Source: an uncultured Aquimarina sp.
GTDB taxonomy: Bacteria; Bacteroidota; Bacteroidia; Flavobacteriales; Flavobacteriaceae
Reading direction: 5' to 3'
Length of the DNA stretch: 64,000 bases
NCBI RefSeq assembly: GCF_947495315.1
Contig: NZ_CANLYD010000023.1
Span: 1 to 64,000 of the forward strand
The notes under the pieces were generated by a model. That model did no database searches, was not told the origin of the DNA, and was given only the letters and a program-made list of their open reading frames with translations. Made by a program: the position numbers and the translations under genes. Below are positions 1 to 9,043 of the stretch, piece after piece (the first letter of the stretch is position 1; every line of letters starts with the position of its first letter).

Positions 1-331
1 TTGCGGGTGCAAACATACAACCCTTTTTCATTACAACAACAAAAAATAATAAGTATTTTTAAAGAAAATTATAAACCCTTTATAACACCCTCTAAACATT
101 AAACTTACAACTAGAAAAAAAATAAATTAATTCGAAATTAAACCAAAACAACTTCTAAAGTGACGACGATATCAGTCCTTAATATATAGTACCGTAGAAA
201 ACTTTCAGTCATAGAATCCTCAACAAACACCAATGATAGCTGATAACCTTCTATATTTTAATAAATGTACACTGTATTTATTGTGAGGATTTTATTATCG
301 TATTATCTTTGCCTCTTTAATTAGAAAAATA
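1..331. other. Intergenic, no gene seen
   Basis: AT-rich sequence upstream of thrS with many in-frame stops on both strands. I see no tRNA-like cloverleaf and no convincing coding frame. The only recognisable element is the thrS promoter at its right end, annotated separately. Confidence 0.6.
281..311 (+). promoter_or_regulatory. Bacteroidota sigma-A promoter of thrS
   Basis: TTG at 281-283 and TATCTTTG at 304-311 are separated by 20 bases, matching the Bacteroidota -33/-7 pattern TTG-N17-23-TAnnTTTG. Transcription would start near 318, giving a leader of roughly 14 bases before the ATG at 332. Confidence 0.7.
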
Positions 332-2278
332 ATGATCAAAATTACGTTACCTGACGGTTCGGTTAGAGAATATAATAGCAGCATTACTGCTATGGATGTT
401 GCAAAAGATATAAGCGAAGGCTTTGCACGAAATGTTATTTCGGCAAAGTTCAATGATACCATCATAGAAACATCAACGGAATTAACAACAGACGGAAACT
501 TAGTTTTGTTCACTTGGAGGGATGATGATGGAAAAAAAGCTTTTAGACATTCTACTTCTCATGTTCTAGCACAAGCTTTAGAAGAATTATATCCTGGAGT
601 AAAGCTATCAATTGGTCCTGCTATTGACAATGGATTTTATTATGATGTAGATCTTGGTGATCAAAGTATATCTGAAAAAGATTTCAAGGTTATTGAAGAC
701 AAAATGTTGGAAATTGCTAGAGGGAAGCACGAATTCAAAATGAAATCAGTTTCCAAAGCTGATGCTTTAGCTAAATATAAAGAAGAAGGTAACGAATATA
801 AGATTGAATTAATAGAAAATCTTGAAGACGGAACCATTACTTTTTGTGATCACGACACGTTTACAGACCTATGCCGAGGAGGACACATTCCTAATACAGG
901 ATTGATTAAGGCTGTTAAAATTATGAGTGTCGCTGGCGCCTACTGGAGAGGAGATGAGAACAACAAACAATTAACTAGGGTTTATGGCACTTCTTTTCCT
1001 AAACAAAAGGAATTGAAAGAATATCTGGAACTTCTAGAAGAAGCAAAAAAACGAGACCATAGAAAATTAGGTAAAGAACTAGAATTCTTTACTTTTTCTC
1101 AAAAAGTCGGTCAGGGATTGCCTTTATGGCTACCAAAAGGTGCTGCGCTACGTGAACGATTAGAACAGTTCTTAAAGAAAGCTCAGAAAAAAGCAGGGTA
1201 TGAAATGGTAGTAACACCCCATATTGGACAAAAAGAACTATATGTTACATCTGGTCATTATGCGAAATATGGTGAAGACAGCTTTCAACCAATAAACACT
1301 CCTGCAGAAGGGGAAGAATTTTTACTAAAACCAATGAACTGCCCTCATCACTGTGAGATATACAACAGTGGTCCATGGTCCTATAGGGATTTACCTAAAC
1401 GTTATGCTGAATTTGGTACTGTTTACAGATATGAACAAAGTGGAGAACTTCACGGACTTACAAGAGTGCGTGGATTCACCCAAGATGATGCACATATATT
1501 CTGTACTCCTGATCAATTAGATGAAGAGTTTAAAAAAGTAATAGACCTTGTTTTATATGTTTTCGGATCTTTAGGTTTTGAAAATTTCACAGCTCAAGTA
1601 TCCGTAAGAGATCTTGATAATCCTGAAAAATATATTGGAGATGTTGAAAACTGGGAAAAAGCTGAGAATGCAATCATAAGCGCAGCAAAAGATAAAGGTT
1701 TAAATTATGTAATCGAAACCGGTGAAGCTGCTTTTTATGGCCCAAAATTAGACTTCATGGTCAAAGATGCTTTAGGCAGAAGCTGGCAACTAGGAACAAT
1801 ACAAGTAGATTATAATTTACCTGAACGTTTTGATTTACAATACAAAGGTAGTGACAATGAAATGCATAGACCAATAATGATTCACAGAGCTCCCTTTGGT
1901 AGCTTGGAAAGATTTATTGCTATTTTATTAGAACATACTGCCGGTAACTTCCCGCTTTGGTTAATGCCTGAACAAGTTATTGTACTATCAATCAGTGAGA
2001 AATATGAAAAATACGCTGAAAAAGTTTTAAATTTGTTAGAAAATAACGAAATTCGCGCCCTTGCCGATCATAGAAATGAAACAATGGGTAAGAAAATTAG
2101 AGAGGCAGAAATGAAAAAAATTCCTTACATTGTTATTGTAGGGGAACAAGAAGAAAATGACAATACAATCTCTGTAAGAAAACACGGAGGAGAGGATATT
2201 GGAGTGATTAGTATTGATAAGTTCACTGAAATAGTTACAGAAGAAATAAATAGAACGTTAAAACCATTTAACGGATAG
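332..2278 (+). CDS. thrS: Threonine--tRNA ligase
   Basis: Cytoplasmic class II aminoacyl-tRNA synthetase that charges tRNA-Thr. The 648 residues follow the full-length bacterial layout: TGS domain (about 1-60), the editing/SAD domain with HSTSH zinc-type motif (H73, H77) and a later CRGGH motif, the class II catalytic core with zinc-ligand Cys337 in MNCPHH, motif 2 around RYEQSGELHGL, motif 3 HRAPFGSLERF, and a C-terminal anticodon-binding domain. The ATG at 332 lies just downstream of a good -33/-7 promoter, and the N-terminus begins directly with the TGS fold, so the start is secure. It precedes infC-rpmI-rplT, a common bacterial order. No anomalies seen. Confidence 0.98.
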   Translation: MIKITLPDGSVREYNSSITAMDVAKDISEGFARNVISAKFNDTIIETSTELTTDGNLVLFTWRDDDGKKAFRHSTSHVLAQALEELYPGVKLSIGPAIDNGFYYDVDLGDQSISEKDFKVIEDKMLEIARGKHEFKMKSVSKADALAKYKEEGNEYKIELIENLEDGTITFCDHDTFTDLCRGGHIPNTGLIKAVKIMSVAGAYWRGDENNKQLTRVYGTSFPKQKELKEYLELLEEAKKRDHRKLGKELEFFTFSQKVGQGLPLWLPKGAALRERLEQFLKKAQKKAGYEMVVTPHIGQKELYVTSGHYAKYGEDSFQPINTPAEGEEFLLKPMNCPHHCEIYNSGPWSYRDLPKRYAEFGTVYRYEQSGELHGLTRVRGFTQDDAHIFCTPDQLDEEFKKVIDLVLYVFGSLGFENFTAQVSVRDLDNPEKYIGDVENWEKAENAIISAAKDKGLNYVIETGEAAFYGPKLDFMVKDALGRSWQLGTIQVDYNLPERFDLQYKGSDNEMHRPIMIHRAPFGSLERFIAILLEHTAGNFPLWLMPEQVIVLSISEKYEKYAEKVLNLLENNEIRALADHRNETMGKKIREAEMKKIPYIVIVGEQEENDNTISVRKHGGEDIGVISIDKFTEIVTEEINRTLKPFNG

Positions 2279-2313
2279 TAAAATAATTAAGTTTAATTTA
2301 AAAATTTAAAGTC

Positions 2314-2871
2314 ATAGCAATAAGAAGAAGAAGGTCTCAAAAACCACTAAGAGTAATCAAAGAAGATGCTCACAGAATCAATCATAAAATTAGGGTTGAG
2401 GAAGTACGTCTTGTAGGCGATAATATAGAAGTTGGTGTATACCCAACTAAGAAAGCACTAGCACTTGCAGAAGAGCAAGAGTTGGATCTCGTGGAAATTT
2501 CTCCAAAAGCGGTACCTCCTGTTTGTAAAATAATGGACTATAAAAAGTTCTTATACGAACAGAAAAAAAGAGACAAAGCTCTTAAAACCAAAGCTACCAA
2601 AGTTACCATTAAGGAGATTAGATTTGGTCCAAATACTGACGAACACGATTACGAGTTTAAGAAAAAACACGCAGTTAAGTTTTTAAGTGAAGGAGCTAAA
2701 CTAAAAGCTTACGTTTTCTTTAAAGGACGTTCTATCATATATAAAGATCAAGGGCAAATATTATTATTAAGACTTGCTCAAGAATTAGAAGAATATGGTA
2801 AGGTAGAACAAATGCCTAAATTAGAAGGTAAGCGAATGATAATGTTTATTGCTCCTAAGAAAACAAAGTAA
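2314..2871 (+). CDS. infC: Translation initiation factor IF-3, AUA start
   Basis: IF-3 binds the 30S subunit, prevents premature 50S joining and proofreads start-codon choice. From 2482 onward the frame is open from an internal ATG, but that would remove the conserved N-terminal domain. The frame continues upstream to a stop at 2299-2301, and the conserved start (A)IRRRRSQKPLR, then HRINHKIR and the linker DLVEISP, is encoded from 2314. No ATG, GTG or TTG lies at the expected beginning; the codon there is ATA at 2314-2316, giving 185 residues. Rare AUU/AUC/AUA starts are the hallmark of IF-3 autoregulation in other bacteria. A second ATA follows at 2320. The C-terminal domain ends with MIMFIAPKK. 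Confidence 0.93.
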   Translation: MAIRRRRSQKPLRVIKEDAHRINHKIRVEEVRLVGDNIEVGVYPTKKALALAEEQELDLVEISPKAVPPVCKIMDYKKFLYEQKKRDKALKTKATKVTIKEIRFGPNTDEHDYEFKKKHAVKFLSEGAKLKAYVFFKGRSIIYKDQGQILLLRLAQELEEYGKVEQMPKLEGKRMIMFIAPKKTK

Positions 2872-2878
2872 TAAGATA

Positions 2879-2904
2879 AAAACCTCTTAATATTAAGAGG
2901 TTTT
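2879..2904 (+). terminator. Perfect hairpin between infC and rpmI
   Basis: A 26-base perfect palindrome: AAAACCTCTTAAT followed by its exact reverse complement, starting 8 bases after the infC stop. The 3' arm ends in only four T's, so it may be a partial terminator or attenuator, or an RNA-processing or stabilising element, rather than a full stop before the ribosomal protein genes. Confidence 0.5.
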
Positions 2905-2943
2905 GAAGATAATAAGTGAGATTATTATAAAAACAAGGATACA

Positions 2944-3141
2944 ATGCCTAAAATGAAAACAAAATCCAGTGCTAAGAAGCGTTTCAAGCTTACCGGTACT
3001 GGTAAAATCAAAAGAAAGCACGCTTTTAAGAGTCATATTTTGACAAAAAAATCTAAAAAGCGTAAGCTGGCTTTAACGCACTCTACGTTAGTGCATAAAA
3101 GCGATGAAAATAGTATTAAAGAACAATTACGCTTAAAGTAA
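2944..3141 (+). CDS. rpmI: 50S ribosomal protein L35
   Basis: Small basic protein of the large ribosomal subunit, 65 residues as usual for L35. It opens with the family signature MPKMKTKSSAKKRFKLTGTGK and has the expected lysine/arginine-rich middle. It lies 72 bases after infC and 142 bases before rplT; the infC-rpmI-rplT order is conserved across bacteria. The start ATG is preceded by an A-rich stretch and not by a Shine-Dalgarno site, normal for Bacteroidota. Confidence 0.98.
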   Translation: MPKMKTKSSAKKRFKLTGTGKIKRKHAFKSHILTKKSKKRKLALTHSTLVHKSDENSIKEQLRLK

Positions 3142-3283
3142 TCGCTTTTTAATCAGGTTAAAATTATTATAAACCCAGGAGTTGGGCCTTTAGATTTTAA
3201 GATTTACACAAAGCAAGTCTTAAAATTATAAAAGACAAAGAGTACGCCACGGCGCACCGCCTACTACTAAAAAATTTAAAATT
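3142..3283 (+). promoter_or_regulatory. Structured rpmI-rplT spacer, candidate L20 leader
   Basis: This 142-base spacer is unusually long and structured for two adjacent ribosomal protein genes. It carries a 9-bp stem ATTTTAAGA (3194-3202) / TCTTAAAAT (3218-3226), a small CCC...GGG hairpin near 3175-3186, and a GC-rich CGCCACGGCG element around 3245-3255, all upstream of the rplT ATG. L20 represses its own operon through leader RNA in other bacteria, and a conserved RNA motif ahead of L20 genes has been described in Bacteroidales. Whether this spacer belongs to that family is inference. Confidence 0.35.
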
Positions 3284-3628
3284 ATGCCAAGATCAGTAAA
3301 TTCCGTTGCGAAAAGAGCCAGAAGAAAAAGAGTTCTTAAGCAAGCAAAAGGTTACTTTGGACGTCGTAAAAACGTTTGGACAGTAGCAAAAAACGCAGTC
3401 GATAAAGCAATGTCATATGCTTATAGAGACCGCAGAAACAAAAAAAGAACTTTCCGTGCTTTATGGATCACTCGTATTAATGCAGGTGCCCGTATTCACG
3501 GTATGTCTTATTCTCAATTTATGGGAAAAGTAAAAGCTAATAATATCGAATTAAACCGTAAGGTTCTTGCAGATTTAGCTATGAACAACCCAGAAGCTTT
3601 TAAAGCTATTGTAGAAAAAGTGAAGTAA
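3284..3628 (+). CDS. rplT: 50S ribosomal protein L20
   Basis: Large-subunit assembly protein that binds 23S rRNA. The 114 residues begin MPRSVNSVAKRARRKRVLKQ, with the typical GYFGRRKNVWTVAK segment and a basic N-terminal extension followed by a helical C-terminal globular domain. Length and motifs match the family throughout. A strong intrinsic terminator follows 32 bases after the stop, closing the infC-rpmI-rplT transcription unit. Confidence 0.98.
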   Translation: MPRSVNSVAKRARRKRVLKQAKGYFGRRKNVWTVAKNAVDKAMSYAYRDRRNKKRTFRALWITRINAGARIHGMSYSQFMGKVKANNIELNRKVLADLAMNNPEAFKAIVEKVK

Positions 3629-3660
3629 TTTTTTAATAATATATTTTCTCACTTATAGTA

Positions 3661-3690
3661 AAAACCTCGCCTTCAAAAGCGAGGTTTTTT
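3661..3690 (+). terminator. Intrinsic terminator after rplT
   Basis: AACCTCGC and GCGAGGTT form an 8-bp stem around an 8-base loop, followed directly by a T-run on the + strand. It lies 32 bases after the rplT stop. Confidence 0.9.
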
Positions 3691-3981
3691 ATTGCAGTTA
3701 AACGATGTATTATGTATTTTAACGATAAAAAACTGCTTTTTGTCGATTGACAATGGAATTAACTGACATTTTTTTACTACTTTTGACCAAACTGAGTTAG
3801 AAACAAACAGAATAGTCAATATTCTATTGTTCACTTTTTATAAACTATATTCTGTTAGGTATATTTTAACTCCGTTTTTATAAGTGTTTTTTTGGGGAAA
3901 AACACAAAGGTTAATCTATGACTCGTGACTCTAATTTTTGATATTTACGAAATAGATGTGATCAATAAAAAATAAAGCCCC
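3691..3981. other. Intergenic before hybrid kinase
   Basis: No gene seen. A TACTTTTG -7-like element is at 3778-3785, but the nearest TTG (3747-3749) is too far upstream to be a good -33 partner, so the promoter of the downstream kinase is not firmly placed. Confidence 0.4.
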
Positions 3982-6765
3982 ATGATCCCAAATTGGTTTA
4001 AAACTCTACCAAAAAAGAGAAAGTCTAAAACTCCTTTAAATAAAGAGGAAAAAGATCTTCTATACCTTATTAATTTTCTATGGAAAGAGATTGACAAACC
4101 TGCTAGTGCTTCGGATATAAAAGTTAAAATAGAAATTTTTAACAAGCTTTCTTTAAATAACAAAATCCAATCGCTTCCAGAAGTATATCTACTTTTAGAA
4201 GATCATCTAATTGAAAAAAATACAGCTCGTAAATATACCAAGCAAAAACTGCGAGATAAAATACGTATTGATCATAGCTTCCTATTTAGCTATCCAAATT
4301 TTAAACCTATTTTACAGGAACTTAAAAGACAAGAGCTATCTATCTGTAAAATATTTCTCATTCTTGTATTAGAAAAATCTTTAGAGCTAATTGGTGTTTT
4401 TAATGATCCTGAGTTAGAAAAAATAAAAACGGATTTAGATACTTATGACAACTCCAATACTATCGAAATTACTGAAGGAAGAAAAAAATTATTAGAATTT
4501 TCTTCTGAAATATTTTTTAAAATAAAAGAGAGTTTAGGCGAAAACACTATTGCCAATATATACCTCAATGTATATAAACAACATTTCCAATCCTATCATC
4601 TACTCGACTCTTTTACCGCAACCTTAAATGTAATTCCGGAGGATATCTTTGCTAAAGATCTCATCAACTTTCCGAGTAAGCAGCAGATGCTAAAAATGCT
4701 TCAAAAGCAATTGAATAGTTTAGAAGATGTTAATGAAAGGCTTACAAAAGAGATTATTGACCGAAAAAAAATAGAAGATGATTTAAAAGATAGTGAGCAT
4801 CTAAAATCCATAATTTTAGACACCGCTTTAGACGGAATTATTTTGGTAGATAAAGATGGTATAGTACTAGATTGGAATAAACAAGCCGAAATTATCCTAA
4901 GAGTAAATAAAAAAGAAACTATAGGTCAAAGTATTTACTCTCTTGTTCCATATAAGCTAAGAGAAGAACTACGTAGCAGTTTCAATAATTATATTGCGAC
5001 TGGAGAAGGGCAATTAATTAATAAAAGAGTAGAGACTTCTGTCCCCTTAAGAGATGGAACTATAGTCTACGTAGAACTCACCATAATTGCTATTAAAACT
5101 AAGGATGACTATCTATTTAATGCTTTTTTTAGAGATATAACAAATAAGAAGATCATTGATAATGACATAAGGGAAGCAAAAGTATTTGCAGAAAAATCAG
5201 CAAAAGCTAAATCGATTTTCCTATCCAACATGAGTCACGAAATTAGAACTCCATTGAACGTGATATTAGGTCTTACAGGTATTCTACAAAAAAGTGAGTT
5301 TTCTAATCCGGAAGTAGATAGAGCGAATCTGGATGGCATTCAGTTTTCGGCAGAAAATCTTCTAGTACTAGTAAATGATATTTTAGATTTCTCCAAAATC
5401 GAAGCAGGTAAACTTACTTGGCAAGAAACGGATTTTAATATACACGAACTTATCAATAATATTTCCAGAGGTTTTAGAATCAAAGCCGATGAAAAAGGAC
5501 TTAACTACAAAACAATTATAGATCCTTCTTTACCAAAATTTATTATAGGTGATCAGTTTAGATTGAATCAGATTTTAACAAACCTCTTAGGCAATGCTAT
5601 CAAATTCACTCAAAAAGGTGAGGTTATTATAAGTGTAAGAGTAGAAGAAAAAAAATCTGATAGCATCGCGATAGACTTCTCAGTAAAAGATACGGGTATA
5701 GGAATACCAGAAGATAAGCTTAATAATATTTTCAATAGCTTCTACCAGGTTCACGAACCAGGTAAACATAAAATTGAAGGAACTGGTTTAGGACTTTCGA
5801 TATCTAAGCAACTTATCGAATTACAAGGAGGCACTCTAATGGCAGAAAGTACTCCTTATCAAGGTTCTGATTTTAAGTTTTCGATCGAATATAAAAGAAG
5901 TAAACTAACATCTTCAAAATATATTTCGGATTCAATATCAAAAATAAAAAACACTCCTTCCCTATCAGGAATGCGTGTTCTGATTGTAGAAGACAACAGA
6001 ATGAATCAATTCTTTATCAAGCAATTATTCTCTAATTGGAACGTCCGAGCAGATATTGCTGAAAATGGAAAAGTAGCATTAGAGAAACTAGATAAAGGTC
6101 CGTACGATTTAATTTTAATGGATATGCACATGCCAGTTATGGATGGACCGGAGACGACTTCTCATATTAGAAACTCTAATGACCCGAAAATAAAAAATAT
6201 ACCAATCATTGCGTGTTCTGCTGATGTATTTCCCGAATCCAAAAAAACCGCGATAGAGTCCGGAATGGATTTTTATCTTACAAAACCTATCTCCGAAAAA
6301 GCACTAGAGGAATTATTATATAACCTAAAACCTAACTTAACAAGGAATCCATTAGTTTATGAAAATACTATGGATATACTGAGAAATGATACCATTAATG
6401 ATTACCAAAAATTATGTGATTTTTCTACGCTCTACCAAACATTTTCTGGAGATAACGAAATCATTAAATCTGTACTTCAGATATTTATAGAAGAAACACC
6501 AAAAGATTATAAAAAGTTACAATCAGCAGTGAAAGATAAAGATCTACTATTGATTTCAGAGCTTGCTCACAAACTAAAATCCAGCTTCAAAACTCTTGGC
6601 CTATCAGAACAAGCACTTATTCTTCAACAAATGGAAGAATCCGGAAAAACAGAACGAAATTCTGATTATATTTCACAATTAATGGATATACTAGACACTT
6701 CATATCCCGTAATTATTTTGGAAATTAAAAATCAGCTTATTGATTTGACTTCTTTACAGGTATAA
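3982..6765 (+). CDS. Hybrid sensor histidine kinase (PAS-HisKA-HATPase-REC-HPt)
   Basis: A 927-residue phosphorelay kinase. Order: an N-terminal helical region of about 265 residues with no clear membrane span and no family I recognise; PAS domain (about 272-390); HisKA with phospho-accepting His419 in SHEIRTPLN; HATPase with N-box NLLGNAIKF and G-box GTGLGLSISKQ; receiver domain with Asp714 in LMDMHMPVMDG; and a C-terminal HPt domain with His863 in LAHKLKSSFKTLG. It thus carries all phosphorelay steps up to a separate output regulator, none of which is adjacent. No signal peptide or transmembrane helix is evident, so it is probably a cytoplasmic sensor. It stands alone between the rplT terminator and the methyltransferase gene. 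Confidence 0.93.
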   Translation: MIPNWFKTLPKKRKSKTPLNKEEKDLLYLINFLWKEIDKPASASDIKVKIEIFNKLSLNNKIQSLPEVYLLLEDHLIEKNTARKYTKQKLRDKIRIDHSFLFSYPNFKPILQELKRQELSICKIFLILVLEKSLELIGVFNDPELEKIKTDLDTYDNSNTIEITEGRKKLLEFSSEIFFKIKESLGENTIANIYLNVYKQHFQSYHLLDSFTATLNVIPEDIFAKDLINFPSKQQMLKMLQKQLNSLEDVNERLTKEIIDRKKIEDDLKDSEHLKSIILDTALDGIILVDKDGIVLDWNKQAEIILRVNKKETIGQSIYSLVPYKLREELRSSFNNYIATGEGQLINKRVETSVPLRDGTIVYVELTIIAIKTKDDYLFNAFFRDITNKKIIDNDIREAKVFAEKSAKAKSIFLSNMSHEIRTPLNVILGLTGILQKSEFSNPEVDRANLDGIQFSAENLLVLVNDILDFSKIEAGKLTWQETDFNIHELINNISRGFRIKADEKGLNYKTIIDPSLPKFIIGDQFRLNQILTNLLGNAIKFTQKGEVIISVRVEEKKSDSIAIDFSVKDTGIGIPEDKLNNIFNSFYQVHEPGKHKIEGTGLGLSISKQLIELQGGTLMAESTPYQGSDFKFSIEYKRSKLTSSKYISDSISKIKNTPSLSGMRVLIVEDNRMNQFFIKQLFSNWNVRADIAENGKVALEKLDKGPYDLILMDMHMPVMDGPETTSHIRNSNDPKIKNIPIIACSADVFPESKKTAIESGMDFYLTKPISEKALEELLYNLKPNLTRNPLVYENTMDILRNDTINDYQKLCDFSTLYQTFSGDNEIIKSVLQIFIEETPKDYKKLQSAVKDKDLLLISELAHKLKSSFKTLGLSEQALILQQMEESGKTERNSDYISQLMDILDTSYPVIILEIKNQLIDLTSLQV

Positions 6766-6791
6766 AGTGAATAATTTCCTCCTTCTCTTGC

Positions 6792-6799
6792 TATATTTG
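6792..6799 (+). promoter_or_regulatory. -7 element TATATTTG, near-leaderless
   Basis: TATATTTG lies only 5 bases before the ATG at 6805. With a usual discriminator length the transcript would begin at or next to the start codon. No TTG sits at ideal -33 spacing. Confidence 0.45.
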
Positions 6800-6804
6800 C
6801 CTTT

Positions 6805-7614
6805 ATGCATAAACAAATTACGAGTAACCAGAATCCTAAAATAAAATTCTTAAACCAGCTTAAGGATAAGTCAAGAGTTCGTAAAAAGGAAAATCGTTTT
6901 TTTATCGAAGGTAGACGAGAAATATCCCTTGCTATTTCAGGAGGATATCAACTAGAACATATATATTACTGCGACTCTATTATTTCTAAAGAAGAAGTTT
7001 TATTAATTACAAAAACAAGTAATTATGAAATCGTTTTTTTTGAAATTACCCTTGAAATATATCAAAAACTTTCTCATAGATCCACAACTGAAGGTATTTT
7101 GGCAATTGCAAAATCAAAAGAAACACTCCTTAGTAATTTAGATCTAAATACAGATAACCCATTAATTTTAGTTGCAGAATCCCCGGAAAAACCAGGGAAT
7201 ATTGGTGCGTTGCTTCGTACCGCTGATGCTGCAAAAGTAGATGCTGTTTTAATCGCCAACCCAAGAACCGATATCTATAACCCTAATATTATTAGATCTA
7301 GTGTTGGGTGTGTGTTTACAAATAAAGTTGCTACAGGTAGCACTTTAGAAATTATAAATTTCTTAACTAATAAAAAAATAAATATTTACGGAGCTGCATT
7401 ACAATCTTCTGAAAATTATTACACCCAAGATTATACTAAACCTACTGCAATTGTCGTTGGTACAGAAGATAAGGGCTTGACCGATGAGTGGTTAAAAAAC
7501 ACTACACAAAACATAAAAATCCCCATGAGTGGTGTTATAGATTCGATGAATGTTTCAGTAGCTGCAGGAATATTAATTTTTGAAGCAAAACGACAACGTG
7601 ATTTTGTTGTCTGA
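6805..7614 (+). CDS. TrmH/SpoU-family RNA 2'-O-methyltransferase
   Basis: SPOUT-fold methyltransferase that transfers a methyl group from S-adenosylmethionine to a ribose in rRNA or tRNA. The 269 residues have an N-terminal substrate-binding domain (about 1-105, QNPKIKFLNQLKDK and FFIEGRREI) and the SpoU catalytic domain with motif 1 (EKPGNIGALLRTADA), motif 2 (IVVGTEDKGL) and motif 3 (IPMSGVIDSMNVSVAAGI) that form the trefoil knot. This arrangement resembles RlmB and TsnR-like proteins, but the exact target nucleotide cannot be read from sequence. It is monocistronic, with a -7 element immediately upstream. Confidence 0.9.
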   Translation: MHKQITSNQNPKIKFLNQLKDKSRVRKKENRFFIEGRREISLAISGGYQLEHIYYCDSIISKEEVLLITKTSNYEIVFFEITLEIYQKLSHRSTTEGILAIAKSKETLLSNLDLNTDNPLILVAESPEKPGNIGALLRTADAAKVDAVLIANPRTDIYNPNIIRSSVGCVFTNKVATGSTLEIINFLTNKKINIYGAALQSSENYYTQDYTKPTAIVVGTEDKGLTDEWLKNTTQNIKIPMSGVIDSMNVSVAAGILIFEAKRQRDFVV

Positions 7615-7673
7615 TACCTAAAAAATCATTAACTTTCTAAACCTACAAATCCCAAAGCTACAAACCTATACAA

Positions 7674-8915
7674 ATGACATCAAACCTGCTGTTTTACCTA
7701 TTGATTGCTATTATCATAATAGTATTTCTTATAGATTCTTTACTTGATATTCTTAATGCTAGACATTATAACAATAGTATTCCTGAAGAACTTTCTGATG
7801 TATATCCTGAAGACGAATATCAAAAGTCCGTAGCTTATAAAAGAGCTAACTATAAATTTAAGATGGTTTCTTCATCCGTCTCTTTAATTATTATGCTACT
7901 ATTCTTTTTTCTTGATGGCTTTGCATGGGTTGACGGAATGGCCAGAAGTTTTTCAGATAATTCGATTATAGTAGGGCTTATTTTTTTCGGCATTATAATG
8001 ATTAGTAGTGATATCCTATCCACTCCTGCAGCTTATTATAAAACCTTTGTTATCGAGGAAGAGTTTGGATTTAATAAAACTACTACTAAGACTTTTTTTA
8101 TTGACAAAATAAAAGGTATCATCATGATGATTATTGTTGGTGGTAGCTTACTGGCATTGATTATGTGGTTTTATGAAATTACCGGAAAACATTTCTGGAT
8201 ATATGCCTGGGCCCTAATTTCTATTTTCACATTGGCAATGAATATGTTTTATGCAAAACTTATAGTACCATTATTCAATAAACAGACACCATTAGAACCT
8301 GGAGAACTCAGAGATACAATTCAAGAATATTCTAATAACGTTGGATTTCAGTTAAAAGATATTTTTGTAATAGATGGATCTAAAAGAAGTACAAAAGCAA
8401 ATGCTTATTTCTCTGGCTTAGGAAGTGAAAAAAGAATCACGTTATATGATACATTGATTAAAGACCTTAATAAAGAAGAGATTGTGGCCGTTTTAGCCCA
8501 TGAAGTAGGACATTATAAAAAGAGGCATGTTATTATCAACCTTCTTTTATCTATTTTACTTACTGGCGTTACTTTATGGTTTCTATCTCTTTTCATAGCG
8601 AATCCCTTACTTTCTGAAGCATTAGGTGTAGCTGTACCATCTTTTCATATTGGATTGGTTGCTTTTGGAATCCTATATAGTCCAATATCCGAAATCACAG
8701 GACTCATAATGAATGTTGTTTCCAGGGCTTTTGAATTCCAAGCAGATGATTATGCTAAGAACTCCTATGACGGTGAAGCACTTATTAATAGCTTAAAAAA
8801 ATTATCCAAAAACAACCTTAGTAATTTGACGCCTCATCCAGCAATGGTATTCATACATTACTCACATCCACCACTTTTACAAAGGATAAAAAATATACGA
8901 AAACAAATGAATTAA
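7674..8915 (+). CDS. M48 membrane metalloprotease (Ste24/CAAX protease-like)
   Basis: Multi-pass membrane zinc protease of 413 residues, the usual length of bacterial Ste24 homologues. An N-terminal membrane helix (about 5-22) is followed by the Ste24-type region LNARHYNN, several further hydrophobic segments, then the catalytic HEVGH motif (His276, Glu277, His280) and the third zinc ligand Glu354 in FEFQADDYA. In eukaryotes the family clips CAAX prenyl proteins; bacterial members are thought to act in membrane protein quality control, and the substrate here is unknown. Transcribed alone between the methyltransferase and the ppGpp enzyme genes. Confidence 0.92.
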   Translation: MTSNLLFYLLIAIIIIVFLIDSLLDILNARHYNNSIPEELSDVYPEDEYQKSVAYKRANYKFKMVSSSVSLIIMLLFFFLDGFAWVDGMARSFSDNSIIVGLIFFGIIMISSDILSTPAAYYKTFVIEEEFGFNKTTTKTFFIDKIKGIIMMIIVGGSLLALIMWFYEITGKHFWIYAWALISIFTLAMNMFYAKLIVPLFNKQTPLEPGELRDTIQEYSNNVGFQLKDIFVIDGSKRSTKANAYFSGLGSEKRITLYDTLIKDLNKEEIVAVLAHEVGHYKKRHVIINLLLSILLTGVTLWFLSLFIANPLLSEALGVAVPSFHIGLVAFGILYSPISEITGLIMNVVSRAFEFQADDYAKNSYDGEALINSLKKLSKNNLSNLTPHPAMVFIHYSHPPLLQRIKNIRKQMN

Positions 8916-9043
8916 GATAGACTTGGTGGTTACAATTCTTAGTTGTATTTTTAACTATTACTCAAGATTAAAACTAAGTTTTTATTCATTGATAGCACAC
9001 AATATCACATTAAAAAAAAGGCTTTCTAAGAAAACTTTATAGT

